A stretch of DNA of 64,000 nt from contig JADJWO010000001.1 in assembly GCA_016716325.1 (NCBI GenBank), forward strand, positions 372,001-436,000, read 5' to 3'. The position numbers and the translations under genes were made by a program. The notes beneath the pieces were generated by a model that was not told the origin of the DNA, did not search any database, and saw only the letters and a list, made by a program, of their open reading frames with translations. The DNA comes from Nitrosomonadales bacterium. Lineage in GTDB: Bacteria > Pseudomonadota > Gammaproteobacteria > Burkholderiales > Gallionellaceae. This document shows positions 33,364-41,730 of the stretch, in pieces; position 1 is the stretch's first letter, and the number at the start of each line of letters is the position of its first letter.

Positions 33364-33735
33364 ATGACTCAACAACTGTTCAGCAACAACGAGATCCCCG
33401 CAGAATCTACAAGCCTCTTGGGTGTTCTGAAGAAACATCATTGGCTAATGCTTCCCATTGTCATGGCAGTTGGCATTTCGCTTGGGCTAGCGACCAACAC
33501 CTTGAAATATGGTGCCCCATCGGGTGGCTACCTGGAAGTATTGACTGATGGCGTGCTGCCGAATCTGGAAATCGCCCTGTTTCCCTCTTTTGCCATCGGC
33601 ATGGTTTTGGCCTTGATTCTGTGGGGCATCCTGAAAACCAGAAAGCCGGAAGCATGGAAGTGGCATAACTGGCTGAATATGGGCCTGTATATCAGCCTTG
33701 CGATAATGATGATTAGGCCTGTATTTTTCAGCTGA
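33364..33735 (+). CDS. Unknown three-helix membrane protein
   Basis: A 123-residue protein I do not recognise. A good AAAGGAG ribosome site precedes the ATG. Three hydrophobic segments stand out: about residues 27-46 (LMLPIVMAVGISLGLATN), 68-90 (IALFPSFAIGMVLALILWG) and 103-121. It reads plus, against the surrounding mazEF-ybbP and ybbA genes, and lies in the insertion that splits ybbA from ybbP. Codon use looks less GC-rich than in neighbours, which would fit transfer. Confidence 0.65.
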   Translation: MTQQLFSNNEIPAESTSLLGVLKKHHWLMLPIVMAVGISLGLATNTLKYGAPSGGYLEVLTDGVLPNLEIALFPSFAIGMVLALILWGILKTRKPEAWKWHNWLNMGLYISLAIMMIRPVFFS

Positions 33736-33782
33736 CTTGAACAGTGTAATTGCAAAATGGTTTGAATAGCACGTCTGGGTGT

Positions 33783-33872
33783 TCAGACTCGATTGGTTGC
33801 CTCGAATTGCTTGCCGCGCTTGGCGGGATCAGCATCGAGGCTGTTGTAGAAGTCGGAGAGTTGGCCAGTCAT
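33783..33872 (-). pseudogene. Remnant of a restriction/helicase-type gene N terminus
   Basis: Immediately after the ybbA stop (TAAATG) a 29-codon frame reads MTGQLSDFYNSLDADPAKRG then KQFEATNRV and stops. The LDADPAKRGKQFE string resembles the N terminus of large restriction-type helicases (type ISP-like proteins). Everything beyond is missing, so it is a fragment; assignment is from memory of that motif. Confidence 0.45.
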
Positions 33873-34538
33873 TTATACCACCCGCCCCGCTTCCAGCCGC
33901 AATTGCCGGCCGCAACGTCGCGCCAGCGCTTCGTCGTGCGTCACCAGGATCAGCGTTGTGCCCTGCGCGCGGTTGAGTTCCAGCATCAGTTCGATGACCT
34001 GTGCACCGGTGGCGGCGTCGAGGTTGCCGGTGGGTTCGTCGGCGAACAGGATTTTCGGGCGGGTGACGAAGGCACGAGCCAGTGCCACACGCTGCTGTTC
34101 GCCGCCGGAGAGATGCTTGGGCAAGTGATGGGCGCGGGCAGTCAGGCCGACTTGGCGCAACGATTCTTCAGCACGTGGCCGCGCATCTTTCGCGCCGGCC
34201 AGTTCCAGCGGTAGCATCACGTTCTCCAGCGCATTCAATGCCGGCAGCAACTGGAAGGACTGGAACACGAAACCCGCCAGTTCGCCGCGCAACCGGGCGC
34301 GCCCGTCTTCGTCCAGCGCGAACAGGTCCGTATCGTTCAGGTGCACGCCGCCGCCGCTCGGCACATCCAGCCCGGCCAGCAGGCTGAGCAGGGTCGATTT
34401 TCCGGAACCGGATGCACCGAGGATGGCCAGGCTCTCGCCAGCCGCGACGGTGAAACTTACTTCATGCAAGATGGTCAGCGGTTGGTTGCCGCTTAATACT
34501 TGCTTGGTCAGATCAACTGCCTGCACAATCGTTGCCAT
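33873..34538 (-). CDS. ybbA: ABC transporter ATPase (YbbA/LolD-like)
   Basis: A 221-residue ATPase of the MacB/LolD class. Walker A GASGSGKST, the Q-loop region FVFQSFQLLP, the signature LSGGEQQRVALARA and Walker B ILFADEPTGNLD are complete. In E. coli it is divergent from tesA and followed by its permease ybbP; here tesA is still divergent, but about 1.4 kb of foreign sequence lies between it and ybbP. The two proteins most likely still work together. Confidence 0.93.
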   Translation of the reverse strand: MATIVQAVDLTKQVLSGNQPLTILHEVSFTVAAGESLAILGASGSGKSTLLSLLAGLDVPSGGGVHLNDTDLFALDEDGRARLRGELAGFVFQSFQLLPALNALENVMLPLELAGAKDARPRAEESLRQVGLTARAHHLPKHLSGGEQQRVALARAFVTRPKILFADEPTGNLDAATGAQVIELMLELNRAQGTTLILVTHDEALARRCGRQLRLEAGRVV

Positions 34539-34572
34539 GAATATTGTCGATACCTCAAAAAGTTCAGGGTTT

Positions 34573-34642
34573 GTCGTTCCCGCGAAAGCGGGAACCCAGT
34601 TCGATCAAAACGCTGGATTCCGGGTCAAGCCCGGAATGACGG
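34573..34642. repeat. GTCGTTCCCGCGAAAGCGGGAA-type dispersed repeat
   Basis: GTCGTTCCCGCGAAAGCGGGAACCCAG, a spacer, CTGGATTCCGGGTCAAGCCCGGAATGACGG: two stems with outer GTC/GAC complementarity. This is a widespread dispersed repeat of proteobacterial genomes. Its right end contributes an ATG to the start region of tesA. Confidence 0.8.
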
Positions 34643-35241
34643 CCTTAATGTTTATCTTGCTGTCCATTGTGTTGTGGCTGCCGCTTTCCGCACTCGCCGC
34701 GAACAACATCCTGGTGTTTGGCGACAGTTTATCAGCCGGCTACGGAATTGCACGCGATGCATCCTGGCCGAGCCTGTTGCAACAGGAACTGGACAGGGAT
34801 CATCCCGGATACGCGGTGGTGAATGCCAGCATCAGCGGCGAAACCACCGCCGGCGGATTGCGCCGGATCGGCAGGGCGTTGCAGGAACACCGCCCCGCCA
34901 TCGTGATCGTGGAACTCGGTGCGAACGACGGGTTGCGCGGCACGGCGCTGGCGGAAACGGAAAGGAATCTGGGCTCGATCATTGCGCGATCACGCAAGGC
35001 AGGCGCGAGAGTGCTGTTGCTCGGTATCCGGTTGCCGCCCAATTACGGCGAGCCATACATCACTCGATTCCAGAACCTGTTCCCCAGAATCGCGAAAAGG
35101 CACCGCATAGGATTGCTGCCGTTCCTGCTGGAAGGCGTGCCGCCGGAACAATTCCAGGCCGACAACCTGCACCCCACTGCCGAGGCTCAGCTGCGGCTGA
35201 TGAACAACGTGCTGAAGGAACTGGCGCCGCTGCTGCGCTGA
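34636..35241 (+). CDS. tesA: Periplasmic arylesterase/acyl-CoA thioesterase TesA
   Basis: A 201-residue SGNH-hydrolase (TesA/ApeA/PldC type). Block I GDSLSAGYG holds the catalytic Ser31, followed by ELGANDGLRG (block III) and DNLHPTA (Asp-x-x-His). An N-terminal leader (MFILLSIVLWLPLSALAA) is a likely signal peptide. Two in-frame ATG codons are available, 34636 inside the dispersed repeat and 34648 just after it; neither has a strong ribosome site. It is divergent from ybbA, the usual pairing, and 4 nt before the DUF255 gene. Confidence 0.92.
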   Translation: MTALMFILLSIVLWLPLSALAANNILVFGDSLSAGYGIARDASWPSLLQQELDRDHPGYAVVNASISGETTAGGLRRIGRALQEHRPAIVIVELGANDGLRGTALAETERNLGSIIARSRKAGARVLLLGIRLPPNYGEPYITRFQNLFPRIAKRHRIGLLPFLLEGVPPEQFQADNLHPTAEAQLRLMNNVLKELAPLLR

Positions 35242-35245
35242 CGCC

Positions 35246-37351
35246 ATGACCAATCACCTCATCCACGAGACCAGCCCCTACCTGTTGCAACACGCCGACA
35301 ATCCGGTGGACTGGCATCCGTGGAATGCCGGGGCGCTGCAACTGGCGCGCGATCAGAACAAGCCCATCCTGCTTTCCATCGGTTATTCCGCCTGCCACTG
35401 GTGCCATGTGATGGCGCATGAATCGTTCGAGGACGAGGACGTTGCCGCCGTGATGAACGAACACTTCGTCAACATCAAGGTGGACCGGGAAGAACGCCCC
35501 GACCTCGACCAGGTCTACCAGAACGCGCATTACCTGCTGACGCGGCGCAGCGGCGGCTGGCCGCTGACCATGTTCCTCGCGCCGGACGGCACGCCGTTCT
35601 TCGGCGGCACGTATTTCCCGAAACAGGCACGCTACGGCCTGCCCGGTTTCCCGCAACTGCTGCTGCACATCGCTCAGACCTACCGGGACAAACCCGGCGA
35701 ACTGTCAGCACAGGGCGGGCAACTTGTCGCTGCCCTCGCCGCATGGCAACCGGAAAAAAACCCGGATGACGCTGTACTGGATGTTTCTCCGGTCGCGACA
35801 GCCGTGCAGCAGCTCAGCAGGGACTTTGACCGTATGCACGGCGGCTTCGGCGGCGCGCCCAAGTTCCTGCATCCCGCAGAACTGGATCTGTTGCTGCGGC
35901 AGGCGCATGCAAAGCACGACGAACAGACCCGTTACGTCGCGTTGTTCACGCTGCAACGGATGGCATTGGGCGGGCTGTACGACCAGCTCGGCGGCGGCTT
36001 CTGCCGTTACAGTGTGGACGAATTCTGGGACATCCCGCATTTCGAGAAGATGCTGTATGACAACGGCCTGCTGCTCGGCCTGTATTGCGACGCTTGGCGC
36101 TGCAGCAACGACCCGTTCTTCGCGGGTGTGGTGGAACAGACCGCCGGATGGGTGATGCGCGAGATGCAGTCGCCTGGCTCCCCTCTCCCCAACCCTCTCC
36201 CGCTTGCGGGAAAGGGGGCGAACAGATCGCTACGCGAAATGAACGATTCTGGTGGCTACTACGCCTCGCTGGATGCCGACTCGGAACATGAGGAAGGCAA
36301 GTTCTATGTCTGGCAGCGCGAGGAAGTACGCAGCCTGTTGAGCGCGGATGAATATGCCGTAGCCGCACCCTATTACGGTGTGGATGGCTCGCCCAACTTC
36401 GAGAACCACGCATGGAACCTGCGCGTGAGCCGGCCGCTGAACGAGATCGCGCAATCGCTCAAGCTTGACCAGCAGCAGGCGGCCGACCTGCTGGCCTCGG
36501 CCCGGGCCAGGCTGTTCGCCGCGCGCGAGCAGCGCGTCCGCCCCGGCCGGGATGAAAAGATATTGGGAAGCTGGAACGGCCTGATGATCGCGGGCATGGC
36601 CAAAGCGGCACGCGTGCTCGGACGTGAAGAGTGGAAGATCTCGGCACAACGCGCCCTGGATTTCGTGCGCGAAACCCTGTGGCAGGACGGCAGGCTGTAC
36701 GCCACGCACAAGGATGGCAAGACCCACCTGAACGCCTATCTGGACGACCATGCCTTCCTGCTGGCTGCCGTACTGGAATCGCTGCAAACGGAATATCGTG
36801 CCGGCGACATGCAGTTCGCGCTGCAACTCGCCGATGCACTGCTGGCACGTTTCGAAGACCGGGAGAACGGCGGCTTCTACTTCACCAGCCACAACCATGA
36901 GGCGCTCATCCAGCGCAACAAGACCGGACAGGACAACGCCACGCCTTCCGGCAACGGCATTGCCGCACAAAGCCTGCTGCGGTTGTCCCTCCTGAGCGGC
37001 GAAACGCGTTACGCCGCAGCGGCCGAGCGTTGCCTGCGATTGTTCTACCCGCTGATGCGGCAGGCAGCCAGCCAGTGTTGCAGCCTGAACACGGCACTGG
37101 GGGAACTGTTGCAACCGGCCTCACTGCTGGTGTTATGCGGAGACGAAAAGGAAACAGCCGCCTGGCAGGCGGCTGTCGCGGAAGAATACCGGCCGGGACT
37201 GATGATCATCGCGTTGACTGGCTACGAGACTGGATTGCCTGCCCCGCTGGACAAACCCGGCAGCCCGACCACGACGGCCTGGCTGTGCCTCGGCACGCAA
37301 TGCCTGCCGCCGATCACCCGGCTGGACGAACTGCGCGCAGAACTAGCGTAG
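35246..37351 (+). CDS. DUF255 thioredoxin-domain protein (YyaL/SSP411 family)
   Basis: A 701-residue protein with an N-terminal thioredoxin-like domain (about residues 1-165; CHWC at 50-53 in IGYSACHWCHVM) and a C-terminal alpha/alpha-barrel resembling glycosidases. This widely conserved family lacks a settled function. Residues about 311-326 (SPLPNPLPLAGKGAN) are encoded by an inserted palindromic repeat without loss of frame. It overlaps the convergent sppA end by 9 nt. Confidence 0.9.
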   Translation: MTNHLIHETSPYLLQHADNPVDWHPWNAGALQLARDQNKPILLSIGYSACHWCHVMAHESFEDEDVAAVMNEHFVNIKVDREERPDLDQVYQNAHYLLTRRSGGWPLTMFLAPDGTPFFGGTYFPKQARYGLPGFPQLLLHIAQTYRDKPGELSAQGGQLVAALAAWQPEKNPDDAVLDVSPVATAVQQLSRDFDRMHGGFGGAPKFLHPAELDLLLRQAHAKHDEQTRYVALFTLQRMALGGLYDQLGGGFCRYSVDEFWDIPHFEKMLYDNGLLLGLYCDAWRCSNDPFFAGVVEQTAGWVMREMQSPGSPLPNPLPLAGKGANRSLREMNDSGGYYASLDADSEHEEGKFYVWQREEVRSLLSADEYAVAAPYYGVDGSPNFENHAWNLRVSRPLNEIAQSLKLDQQQAADLLASARARLFAAREQRVRPGRDEKILGSWNGLMIAGMAKAARVLGREEWKISAQRALDFVRETLWQDGRLYATHKDGKTHLNAYLDDHAFLLAAVLESLQTEYRAGDMQFALQLADALLARFEDRENGGFYFTSHNHEALIQRNKTGQDNATPSGNGIAAQSLLRLSLLSGETRYAAAAERCLRLFYPLMRQAASQCCSLNTALGELLQPASLLVLCGDEKETAAWQAAVAEEYRPGLMIIALTGYETGLPAPLDKPGSPTTTAWLCLGTQCLPPITRLDELRAELA
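36179..36220. repeat. CCCTCTCCC-type palindromic repeat inside the DUF255 gene
   Basis: CCCTCTCCCCAACCCTCTCC followed by CGCTTGCGGGAAAGGGGGCG; the stem CCCGC-TT-GCGGG is its centre. It is translated in frame as GSPLPNPLPLAGKGAN between barrel segments. Confidence 0.85.
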
Positions 37352-38296
37352 CGTCACGCCCCCCACTTGTGCACCGAATCCGGGGAAGGCACTCGCCACG
37401 CCCGCGCCGAAGCGTTTCGCCAGGCGGTCGGCAAAGTTCTCCTGGACGGTGAAGTCCACGATATTCTCTTCCTTGATCACGTCGCGTGCCACCGACTCGA
37501 TGCTGCCGTAACCGTCCGCCAGTCCCATCTCGATGCCGCGCTGGCCGTTCCACACCAGACCGCTGAAGGTGTCCGGCGTTTCCTTGAGGCGCTTGCCGCG
37601 CCCCTGCTTTACCACGTCGATGAACTGCTGGTGGATCTCGGCCAGCATCTGCCTGGCGTATTCCTGCTGACCCGGATCGGCTGGCGAGAACGGATCGAGG
37701 AAACCCTTGTTGGTGCCGGCAGTGATCAGGCGGCGCTCGACGCCGACCTTTTCCATCGTCCCGGTGAAACCGAAGCCGTCCATCAGCACGCCGATGGAGC
37801 CGATCAGGCTGGCCTTGTCCACGAAGATCTTGTCCGCCGCAACCGCCACGTAATAGCCGCCGGACGCGCAGATGTCCTCGACCACCACATACAGCGGGAT
37901 GTCCGGATGTTTGGCGCGCAGGCGGCGCATCTCATCGTTGATCTGGCCGGCCTGCACCGGGCTGCCGCCCGGACTGTTGATGCGCAGGATCACGCCCTTG
38001 GTACCCTTATCCTTGAAGGCTTCCTGCAGGCCGGGAATGATATTGTCCGAGCCGGCCACGCTGTCCGCCGCGATCACGCCCTGCATATCCACCAGTGCGG
38101 TGTGCTTGCCGGTGCCCAGCGAGGTCTCGCTCTTGTCGGACCAACCCATGAAGAGGAACAACAGGATGAACAGGTAACCGAACGTCAGCACCTTGAAGAA
38201 GATGCTCCAGTGGCGCGCGCGACGCTGCTCCTGGATGGCCGACATCGCCAGCTTTTCCATCACGCCGCGTTCCCAGTTGTTGTTTTCCTCTGACAT
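37343..38296 (-). CDS. sppA: Signal peptide peptidase SppA (short form)
   Basis: A 317-residue S49 protease with one N-terminal membrane helix (about residues 37-55) and a periplasmic catalytic domain. The Ser nucleophile is in ICASGGYYVAVAADKI and the Lys in IFVDKASLIGSIGV. It digests cleaved signal peptides in the inner membrane. This is the single-domain form (half the size of E. coli SppA). Its promoter region includes repeat copy 4. Confidence 0.93.
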   Translation of the reverse strand: MSEENNNWERGVMEKLAMSAIQEQRRARHWSIFFKVLTFGYLFILLFLFMGWSDKSETSLGTGKHTALVDMQGVIAADSVAGSDNIIPGLQEAFKDKGTKGVILRINSPGGSPVQAGQINDEMRRLRAKHPDIPLYVVVEDICASGGYYVAVAADKIFVDKASLIGSIGVLMDGFGFTGTMEKVGVERRLITAGTNKGFLDPFSPADPGQQEYARQMLAEIHQQFIDVVKQGRGKRLKETPDTFSGLVWNGQRGIEMGLADGYGSIESVARDVIKEENIVDFTVQENFADRLAKRFGAGVASAFPGFGAQVGGVTLR

Positions 38297-38333
38297 TACG
38301 ACTCCTTAGAAATAAACCAAACTAAACCCTGGC

Positions 38334-38518
38334 ACCACGAAGAGCACGAAGAGCACGAAGGCCGCGAAGAACAACGACAGGTTGTTCCGCAAATGAAATT
38401 CGCCTTGCCGATAAACATTCACCCTCATGCCGCTCCATGGATCCGGGTTGGCGGGGATATCGTCCAAGGACGGCAGACTCGTAAAAAGTCTTCGTGATCT
38501 CTGTGGCCTTCGTGGTGA
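38334..38518. repeat. CACGAAG-armed long inverted repeat, copy 4
   Basis: Left arm ACCACGAAGAGCACGAAGAG (from 38334) with further CACGAAG units; right arm CTTCGTGATCTCTGTGGCC, then TTCGTGGT. The interior contains GAACAAC-GACAG-GTTGTTC and GTCC-AA-GGAC stems. It occupies nearly the whole 231-nt gap between sppA and gph. Confidence 0.75.
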
Positions 38519-38527
38519 CATGAATTA

Positions 38528-39184
38528 TCAGGCATTCGCTCCCAGCCACGCCCGCAATGCCGCGAAATCCTCCACCAGCGCCAGCGGCTCCAGTTCCTGC
38601 AACTGCTCCGGCGGATGCGCGCCGTGTCCCACGGCCACCACGTCCACGCTGGCGTTGTGCGCCAACTGCACATCGTGCGTGGTATCGCCCACCATCAGGG
38701 TGCGTTCGGCACTGACCGCCAATTCGTCCATCAGTTCAAACAGCATCGCCGGATTCGGCTTTGAAAACGTCTGGTCCGCCGTGCGTGTCGCGTGGAAATA
38801 GCGCTTCATGCCGGTCGCCTCCAGCGCCCTGTCCAGCCCGGCGCGGCTCTTGCCTGTCGCCACACCGAGACAATAACCCGCATCGTGCAATTCCGCTATC
38901 GTTTCGCGCGCGCCGTCGAACAGCGGGATATCCTGATCCTGCGCCAGAAAATGATGCCGGTAACGTTCCACCAGCGGCGGGTACATCGATTCCGGTGCTG
39001 CCGGCACGGCATGGCGCAATGCCTGGGTCAGGCCCAGCCCGATCACATGGCGCGCCGCCTCGTCGCTGGGTACGGGCAGGTCAAGGTCGCGGCACGCCGC
39101 CTGGATCGAACCCGCGATCACTGCGGTCGAATCCATCACCGTTCCGTCCCAGTCGAACACGATCAGATCGTAACGCCTGTCCAT
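38528..39184 (-). CDS. gph: Phosphoglycolate phosphatase-like HAD hydrolase
   Basis: A 218-residue HAD-superfamily phosphatase. Motif I is DWDGTVMDS (nucleophile Asp near residue 10), motif II Thr/Ser in the VATGKSRAGLD segment, and motif III/IV Lys and Asp in FSKPNPAMLF and MVGDTTHDV. Cap domain is of the alpha-helical type. Betaproteobacterial relatives beside rluC are annotated as phosphoglycolate phosphatase or PGP-like; the exact substrate is uncertain. Divergent from rlmM. Confidence 0.85.
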   Translation of the reverse strand: MDRRYDLIVFDWDGTVMDSTAVIAGSIQAACRDLDLPVPSDEAARHVIGLGLTQALRHAVPAAPESMYPPLVERYRHHFLAQDQDIPLFDGARETIAELHDAGYCLGVATGKSRAGLDRALEATGMKRYFHATRTADQTFSKPNPAMLFELMDELAVSAERTLMVGDTTHDVQLAHNASVDVVAVGHGAHPPEQLQELEPLALVEDFAALRAWLGANA

Positions 39185-39243
39185 CGCCCATCCTCAAAAA
39201 AAGAGGCGCGGATATTACCATCAGCTATGACACAATGCGCGCC

Positions 39244-40305
39244 ATGCAAACTCCAGAGATCATTCATTGGCTGCTGTATTGCCGTCCCGGCTTCGAACGG
39301 GACTGCGCGCAGGAAGCGTTGCGCCAGGCGCGCTCGCAACGTCCGGTCATTGCCGAACAGCCCGACGTGACCGCCGACAGCGGCTACGTCGTGGTCGCGC
39401 TCAACGGACAGCAACTGCGCTATCGTGAACTGGTCTTCGCGCGCCAGTTGATCCGCCTGCAGCAGACCATCGAATCGTTGCCGGAGCGCGACCGCCTCAC
39501 CCCCGTCCTCGCTGCCGTCGCGTCGTTGCCCGGACATTTCAGCACGTTGTGGCTGGAAGTGCCCGACACCAACGACGGCAAGACCCTGTCCGCTTTCACC
39601 CGCCGCTTCCAGCCGCTGCTGGACAGCGCGTTGCGCGAACAGGGGCGGTTGCCGGACGATCCGCGCGCCGTGCGGCTGCACCTGTTCTTTCCCGACAGAT
39701 CCACCGTGCTGGTCGGCACCAGCGACCCGTACAACAGCGCGCCTTACGTGATGGGCATCGCCCGCCAGTCCATGCCCGCCGAGGCACCGAGCCGCTCCAC
39801 GCTGAAACTGGCCGAGGCCATCGAGGTGTTCATGGACAAAAGCGAGCAGTCGCGCCTGTTGCGGCAGGGCATGAGCGCGGTGGACCTGGGCGCGGCCCCC
39901 GGCGGCTGGACCTGGCAACTGGTCAAACGCGGCCTGCGCGTTGCGGCGGTGGACAACGGTCCGATGAAAGGCACGATGGCCCGGCACCCGCTGGTGCAGC
40001 ACCTCAGGCAGGATGGCTTCAAATACGTGCCACGCAAGGCGGTGGACTGGCTGGTCTGCGATATGGTGGAAAAGCCGTCCAGGGTCGCCGACCTGGTCGG
40101 AACATGGTTCGTGCCGGGCTGGTGCAAATACGCCATATTCAACCTGAAACTACCGATGAAACAGCGCCTTGCCGCAATCGACAGCGCTCTCGGCAGCATC
40201 CGGAACCGTCTGGATGAAGAGGGCATCAACTACCGGATGCTCGCCAGGCAGCTCTACCACGACCGCGAAGAGATCACGGTATTGTTGACGCGGATCAAGA
40301 ACTAG
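39244..40305 (+). CDS. rlmM: 23S rRNA 2'-O-methyltransferase RlmM
   Basis: A 353-residue methyltransferase that modifies C2498 of 23S rRNA in E. coli. The SAM motif DLGAAPGGWTWQL is in the C-terminal Rossmann domain, followed by VDNGPMKGTM and the catalytic Lys/Asp context VDWLVCDMVEKP and NLKLPMKQR. The N-terminal THUMP-like domain precedes it. ATG at 39244 is preferred; an ATG three codons earlier is also possible. It overlaps rluC (convergent) by 11 nt. Confidence 0.92.
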   Translation: MQTPEIIHWLLYCRPGFERDCAQEALRQARSQRPVIAEQPDVTADSGYVVVALNGQQLRYRELVFARQLIRLQQTIESLPERDRLTPVLAAVASLPGHFSTLWLEVPDTNDGKTLSAFTRRFQPLLDSALREQGRLPDDPRAVRLHLFFPDRSTVLVGTSDPYNSAPYVMGIARQSMPAEAPSRSTLKLAEAIEVFMDKSEQSRLLRQGMSAVDLGAAPGGWTWQLVKRGLRVAAVDNGPMKGTMARHPLVQHLRQDGFKYVPRKAVDWLVCDMVEKPSRVADLVGTWFVPGWCKYAIFNLKLPMKQRLAAIDSALGSIRNRLDEEGINYRMLARQLYHDREEITVLLTRIKN

Positions 40306-41260
40306 CCCCGGCATCCAGCCGGGCGATGAACTTCTGCAATTCCCCGGGCAGCGGCGCTGTCAGTTGCAGCGGCTCGCCGGTCAGCGGATGGTTGAACGCG
40401 ATCGAATGCGCGTGCAGGAACATGCGCTTCAGCCCCTGTTTCATCAGTTCCCTGTTGCGCGCGAAGTCGCCGTACTTGTCGTCGCCCGCGATCGGAAAGC
40501 CGAGGTGAGACAGATGCACGCGTATCTGGTGGGTACGCCCCGTCTTGAGATGCGCCTCCAGCAAACTGAACCCGGTTCCATTGTTTTGCGGCGCCCAGTT
40601 TTTCTGCAGGTTAAAGATGGTATGCGCGGCCTGCCCCCCCTCCTTGACGATCACGCGCTTCTCGCCCTGCGGGGTATCGAACTTGTGCAGCGGTAATTTG
40701 ACATGCTGCCGGGCGTTCTGCCATTTCCCGAGCACCAGTGTCAGGTAACGCTTGTCGCTGTTCCCTTCGCGCATGATCTCGTGCAGACCGGTCAGGGCCG
40801 AACGCTTCTTGGCCACCAGCAACACCCCCGAAGTTTCGCGGTCAAGGCGGTGCACCAGTTCCAGGAACTTGGCTTGCGGACGCGCCCGGCGCAACTGTTC
40901 GATGACCCCGAAGCTCACCCCGCTGCCACCGTGCACCGCAACGCCGGATGGCTTATCTATCGCCAGAATGGCGTCATCTTCGTACAAGATCGGGAATTCG
41001 AGCGCCGGAATGAGGTGTTCGACCGCCTCGTTTTTGGCCGCCACGCGGATCGGCGGGATGCGCAGCACGTCGCCCAATTGCAGGCGGTAGGTCTGGTCGA
41101 CACGCTTTTTGTTCACCCGGACCTCGCCGCGCAGGATGCGATAGACGTGGCTTTTCGGAACGCCTTTCAGATGGCGGAACAGGAAATTGTCGATGCGTTG
41201 CGACTCGCCACTTTCGTCTATTTCGAGAAAGGTGACAGATTCTTTGCTTAAACCATTCAT
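40295..41260 (-). CDS. rluC: 23S rRNA pseudouridine synthase RluC
   Basis: A 321-residue RluA-family pseudouridine synthase (E. coli RluC acts on 955, 2504 and 2580 of 23S rRNA). An N-terminal S4 domain (residues about 20-80, QRIDNFLFRHLKG) is followed by the catalytic HRLDRETSGVLLVAKK motif with its Asp. The start at 41260 (MNGLSKESV) is chosen over longer extensions. Divergent from rne across 470 nt, the same arrangement as in E. coli. Confidence 0.95.
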   Translation of the reverse strand: MNGLSKESVTFLEIDESGESQRIDNFLFRHLKGVPKSHVYRILRGEVRVNKKRVDQTYRLQLGDVLRIPPIRVAAKNEAVEHLIPALEFPILYEDDAILAIDKPSGVAVHGGSGVSFGVIEQLRRARPQAKFLELVHRLDRETSGVLLVAKKRSALTGLHEIMREGNSDKRYLTLVLGKWQNARQHVKLPLHKFDTPQGEKRVIVKEGGQAAHTIFNLQKNWAPQNNGTGFSLLEAHLKTGRTHQIRVHLSHLGFPIAGDDKYGDFARNRELMKQGLKRMFLHAHSIAFNHPLTGEPLQLTAPLPGELQKFIARLDAGASS

Positions 41261-41730
41261 TATGCTTATACTTCGTCGCTCGCGCGTTTTTGGTATCGGG
41301 TCAATTAGGGAAGTACTCTTCCACGCCAGGAAATTTGGCACAAGCGACGGCGACATGCGCCGCCACCCGACCAGCCGCAGCCCGGTTAATATCGCTCACC
41401 GGAACCAGCAGCGATAGTAATTGATTTACGCGCTCGAAGCACCCGTGGATTTTATGCGCTGGAGCAAGCGTTGGGACACCTTATCTGGTCGAGCCGGATG
41501 ATTGCAGGAGCCGCCATCTGGCCGCCCTGCACGTATCCGGGAATTCTCCCCCTCCGTGTCCGCAACCAATGCTGCAGCACCAAAAAGATTACCAAGACAA
41601 GCTACTGACAGAGAACTGATTTTGACCAACCGTTTGCACAAATTACGACTGTTTGCACGATTGATCCTCTCTCACGCCTGACCGCGTGTAGCGATGTCCT
41701 GCCCGTGTCAGAGCGCGGGAGACAATATAA
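41261..41730 (+). promoter_or_regulatory. rluC-rne intergenic region with long rne leader
   Basis: The gap holds no gene that I can support. Its length and position match the divergent rluC-rne spacer of E. coli, where a long rne 5' leader mediates autoregulation by RNase E. A weak promoter candidate (TTGACC, 16 bp, TACGAC; 41622-41649) would leave about 75 nt of leader; a start farther upstream is also possible. Confidence 0.35.

Noticed and set aside
41426..41641. A 71-codon minus-strand frame in the rluC-rne gap
   Set aside because: No ribosome site or family resemblance, and it lies in the expected rne leader.
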